A stretch of DNA of 16,104 nt from Acidimicrobiia bacterium (GTDB lineage Bacteria > Actinomycetota > Acidimicrobiia > UBA5794 > JAOTWH01): the NCBI GenBank assembly GCA_029863035.1, contig JAOTWH010000029.1, positions 1 through 16,104 on the forward strand. Direction: 5' to 3'. The notes beneath the pieces are model-generated. The model was not told the origin of the DNA, searched no databases, and saw only the letters and a list, made by a program, of their open reading frames with translations. Made by a program: the position numbers and the translations under genes. Positions 14,426 through 16,104 of the stretch are shown here, one piece after another (the stretch's first letter is position 1; each line of letters opens with the position of its first letter).

Positions 14426-15436
14426 GTGAGTCGCGTCGAGAACATGCTCCGACGGGTTGATCCCGCTACGCAAGTCGGCATCGAGATCGGTCCCCTCGAT
14501 AAGCCGATCGTCGAACGTGGCGACGGCACTGTGTACTACGTGGATCAGGCCTCCGCTCAAGACCTGGCCTCCACATACAAGGAAGACCGCGCGGTTGATA
14601 TCGACAGGATCGTCGATGTGGATTTCATCTGGGGCCAAGCCAGCCTGGCCGAACTCCTCGGGGAGGTGGCCCCGCTCGACTACATCATGGCTTCACACGT
14701 CATCGAGCACGTTCCCGACCTCGTCGGCTGGCTGTGCGAGGCGGCGGCGGTGCTCAACACCGGGGGCATTCTGGCGCTGGCCGTTCCCGACAAGCGGCTC
14801 ACCTTCGATTACCTACGAGGCGAGTCGACAACCTCTGAGGTGATCGGGGCCTACCTGGATCGGCCCCGCCGTCCTTCTGCTCGGCAGGTGTTCGCCCATT
14901 TCTCACTCGCAGTTGAGCTGGATGTTGCCGTTGCTTGGTCGGCACCGATTCCTGCGAACAGCTTGCGCCCGATACACACCACCGACGCCGCGCTCGATTG
15001 GGCCCGCAAAGCTGCCAACGGCGACTACGTGGATGTTCATTGCTGGGTGTTCACACCGACATCGTTTGTAGCCCGAATAAGAGAACTGGTGGACACGGGC
15101 CTGCTCGACTTCTCGATCGCAGAACTCACACCAACTGCGACCAACGAGCTGGAGTTCTATGTGTCCCTGGAGAAGCTGGCTCCAGACATTGCCGCCGAAG
15201 ACAAACGGCGGATCCAACTGACCGGGCTCAAAGCAGCCGAGGAATCGATAGCCAATTGGCCTCACGTTCCGGCTCGCGCCGAATCGGCTGAGGAATTGCT
15301 GGAGCGCCTTGACGCGCAAGCTGACGCCCTCAACGAAGCGGAGTTGAGGATCGAAATGCTCACCGCCTCCACCTCGTGGCGGGTAACTGCTCCCTTGCGT
15401 TTCATGGGTCGGGCGCTGCAGCGCTTCAGGAAGTAG
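14426..15436 (+). CDS. SAM-dependent methyltransferase of a cell-surface polysaccharide locus
   Basis: This 336-aa class I methyltransferase-like protein has a relaxed motif I (VGIEIGPLDKP, 17-27), an acidic residue ending strand 2 (YYVD, Asp40), ASHVIEHVPDLVGWL (89-103), GGILALAVPDKRLTFDYLR (113-131) and RRPSARQVFAHFS (148-160), a pattern seen in methyltransferases of O-antigen and glycan clusters. The tail (about 270-336) is charged and likely coiled-coil, ending in ASTSWRVTAPLRFMG, a motif also found at the ends of surface-glycan glycosyltransferases. The acceptor is unknown. The GTG start is chosen because a TATATT box lies just before it; an in-frame ATG at 14348 would put the promoter inside the gene and overlap thpR. 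Confidence 0.82.
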   Translation: MSRVENMLRRVDPATQVGIEIGPLDKPIVERGDGTVYYVDQASAQDLASTYKEDRAVDIDRIVDVDFIWGQASLAELLGEVAPLDYIMASHVIEHVPDLVGWLCEAAAVLNTGGILALAVPDKRLTFDYLRGESTTSEVIGAYLDRPRRPSARQVFAHFSLAVELDVAVAWSAPIPANSLRPIHTTDAALDWARKAANGDYVDVHCWVFTPTSFVARIRELVDTGLLDFSIAELTPTATNELEFYVSLEKLAPDIAAEDKRRIQLTGLKAAEESIANWPHVPARAESAEELLERLDAQADALNEAELRIEMLTASTSWRVTAPLRFMGRALQRFRK

Positions 15437-15518
15437 CCGTCTCCGCTCGGTATCACGGAAGCCACTCGTAGCAGTAGTAATCTGACCCGCTGAATCGACT
15501 TTTCGAGTCGAGGACCCG
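15437..15518 (+). promoter_or_regulatory. Leader region of the ABC exporter: TAATCT -10 box, hairpin, GAGGA ribosome site
   Basis: TAATCT (15478-15483) fits TANNNT and would start transcription near 15490. The short leader contains a hairpin, TCGACT (15495-15500), loop TTTCG, AGTCGA (15506-15511). Its 3' arm shares GA with the probable Shine-Dalgarno GAGGA (15510-15514), 4 nt before the ATG. Unlike several other starts in the window, this gene seems to have a true leader. Read-through from the methyltransferase is equally possible. Confidence 0.4.
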
Positions 15519-16104
15519 ATGACTTCATCACCGACGATCTACGACTCCGACCTGGCGCGCCGACCCCTCATCAGCGAGCTAGCCAACGTATGGAGCTTCC
15601 GAGGGCTGTTGCGGCTGCTGGTCGTGCGCGACCTCACCCTTCGCTACAAGCGCTCAACTCTTGGCGTGTGGTGGACGTTGCTCAATCCACTGTTGACCAC
15701 GGCGGTGATGTGGATCGTCTTCTCCCAGGTGTTTCGCTTCGAGATCCCCGATACTCCCTTCGCGGTCTATCTGTTGTCCGGCGTGTTGCTGGTGATGTTC
15801 TTCTCCCAGGCAGTCATCGCGTCTGGGGGATCGATCGTGAACAGCCGGCCGGTCCTTTCCAAGGTCTATGTGCCACCAGAGATATTCGCGGTTTCCACTG
15901 CAACGTCGGCTGGGGTGAACTTCTTGTTCAGCCTGGTCCCACTGATGATTGTGCAGCTAGCCACCGGCGTTGGGATCCCATGGACGATCATCTTGGTTCC
16001 GATCCCGATCATCGCCATGCTGGCGCTGTCGGCTGGGCTGGGCATGCTGGTGGCGTCGGCCGCGGTCTATTTCTACGACATCATCGACCTCACCGCCGTG
16101 CTGA
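15519..16104 (+). CDS. ABC-2 type polysaccharide/polyol-phosphate exporter permease, 3' end cut by window
   Basis: The frame opens at ATG 15519 and stays open to the right edge, giving 195 residues with no stop. The N-terminal cytoplasmic part ends in the family hallmark VRDLTLRYKRSTLGVWWTLLNPLL (about 36-59), as in Wzm, TagG and RfbA permeases. Membrane segments follow at about 60-70, 82-105, 125-150 and 154-180, with a connecting stretch NSRPVLSKVYVPPEIF. In this family the permease pairs with an ATPase (Wzt/TagH) to export lipid-linked O-antigen, teichoic acid or similar glycans; the ATPase would be expected just beyond the window. With the preceding methyltransferase it marks the start of a surface-glycan locus. 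Confident in family; substrate unknown. Confidence 0.92.
   Translation, partial: MTSSPTIYDSDLARRPLISELANVWSFRGLLRLLVVRDLTLRYKRSTLGVWWTLLNPLLTTAVMWIVFSQVFRFEIPDTPFAVYLLSGVLLVMFFSQAVIASGGSIVNSRPVLSKVYVPPEIFAVSTATSAGVNFLFSLVPLMIVQLATGVGIPWTIILVPIPIIAMLALSAGLGMLVASAAVYFYDIIDLTAVL

Noticed and set aside
1..16104. CRISPR arrays, transposases, phage genes, toxin-antitoxin pairs
   Set aside because: I looked for regular repeats, terminal inverted repeats and short paired genes and saw none.

Overview
This is a high-GC, gene-dense bacterial window that looks chromosomal. Proteins and gene order suggest an Actinomycetota member, possibly a deep lineage such as Acidimicrobiia; the class is an inference and is weak. 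Supporting signs are one-base stop/start overlaps (TGATG, TAATG, GTGA), frequent GTG starts, and start codons placed 6-10 nt after a TANNNT -10 box, the layout of leaderless transcripts common in actinobacteria. I see no tRNA, rRNA, CRISPR array, insertion sequence or prophage gene. No gap between genes exceeds about 150 bases.

Left part (1-3938): the 3' part of ftsK (DNA translocase, cut by the window edge), a GC-rich hairpin, then a one-piece PabB-PabC fusion that takes chorismate to p-aminobenzoate for folate. Next (3962-8466) is a tightly packed plus-strand operon: 2-oxoacid dehydrogenase E1 alpha, E1 beta and E2, overlapping by single bases, followed by a PHP-family phosphatase (histidinol-phosphatase type) and a flavin-reductase-like protein. 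No E3 (lipoamide dehydrogenase) gene is present here.

Middle (8429-11198): two minus-strand genes, a 735-aa membrane protein with a C-terminal spermidine-synthase-like Rossmann domain and a small four-helix membrane protein. A near-identical promoter/start module precedes the small gene and also sits upstream of the large gene. In the second place it would drive a 29-codon leaderless leader ORF ending 4 nt before the large gene's ATG.

Right part (11247-14364): rimO, cinA and thpR, overlapping head to tail, read divergently from the membrane genes. The last stretch (14426-16104) begins what looks like a cell-surface polysaccharide locus: a SAM-dependent methyltransferase with a coiled-coil STSWR tail, and the N-terminal 195 residues of an ABC-2 polysaccharide exporter permease running off the right edge.

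Most proteins belong to known families. The unusual content lies mainly in expression architecture (leaderless promoters, duplicated promoter module, leader ORF) and in the membrane-anchored spermidine-synthase-like protein with its small partner. I did not find strong evidence for a wholly new system.
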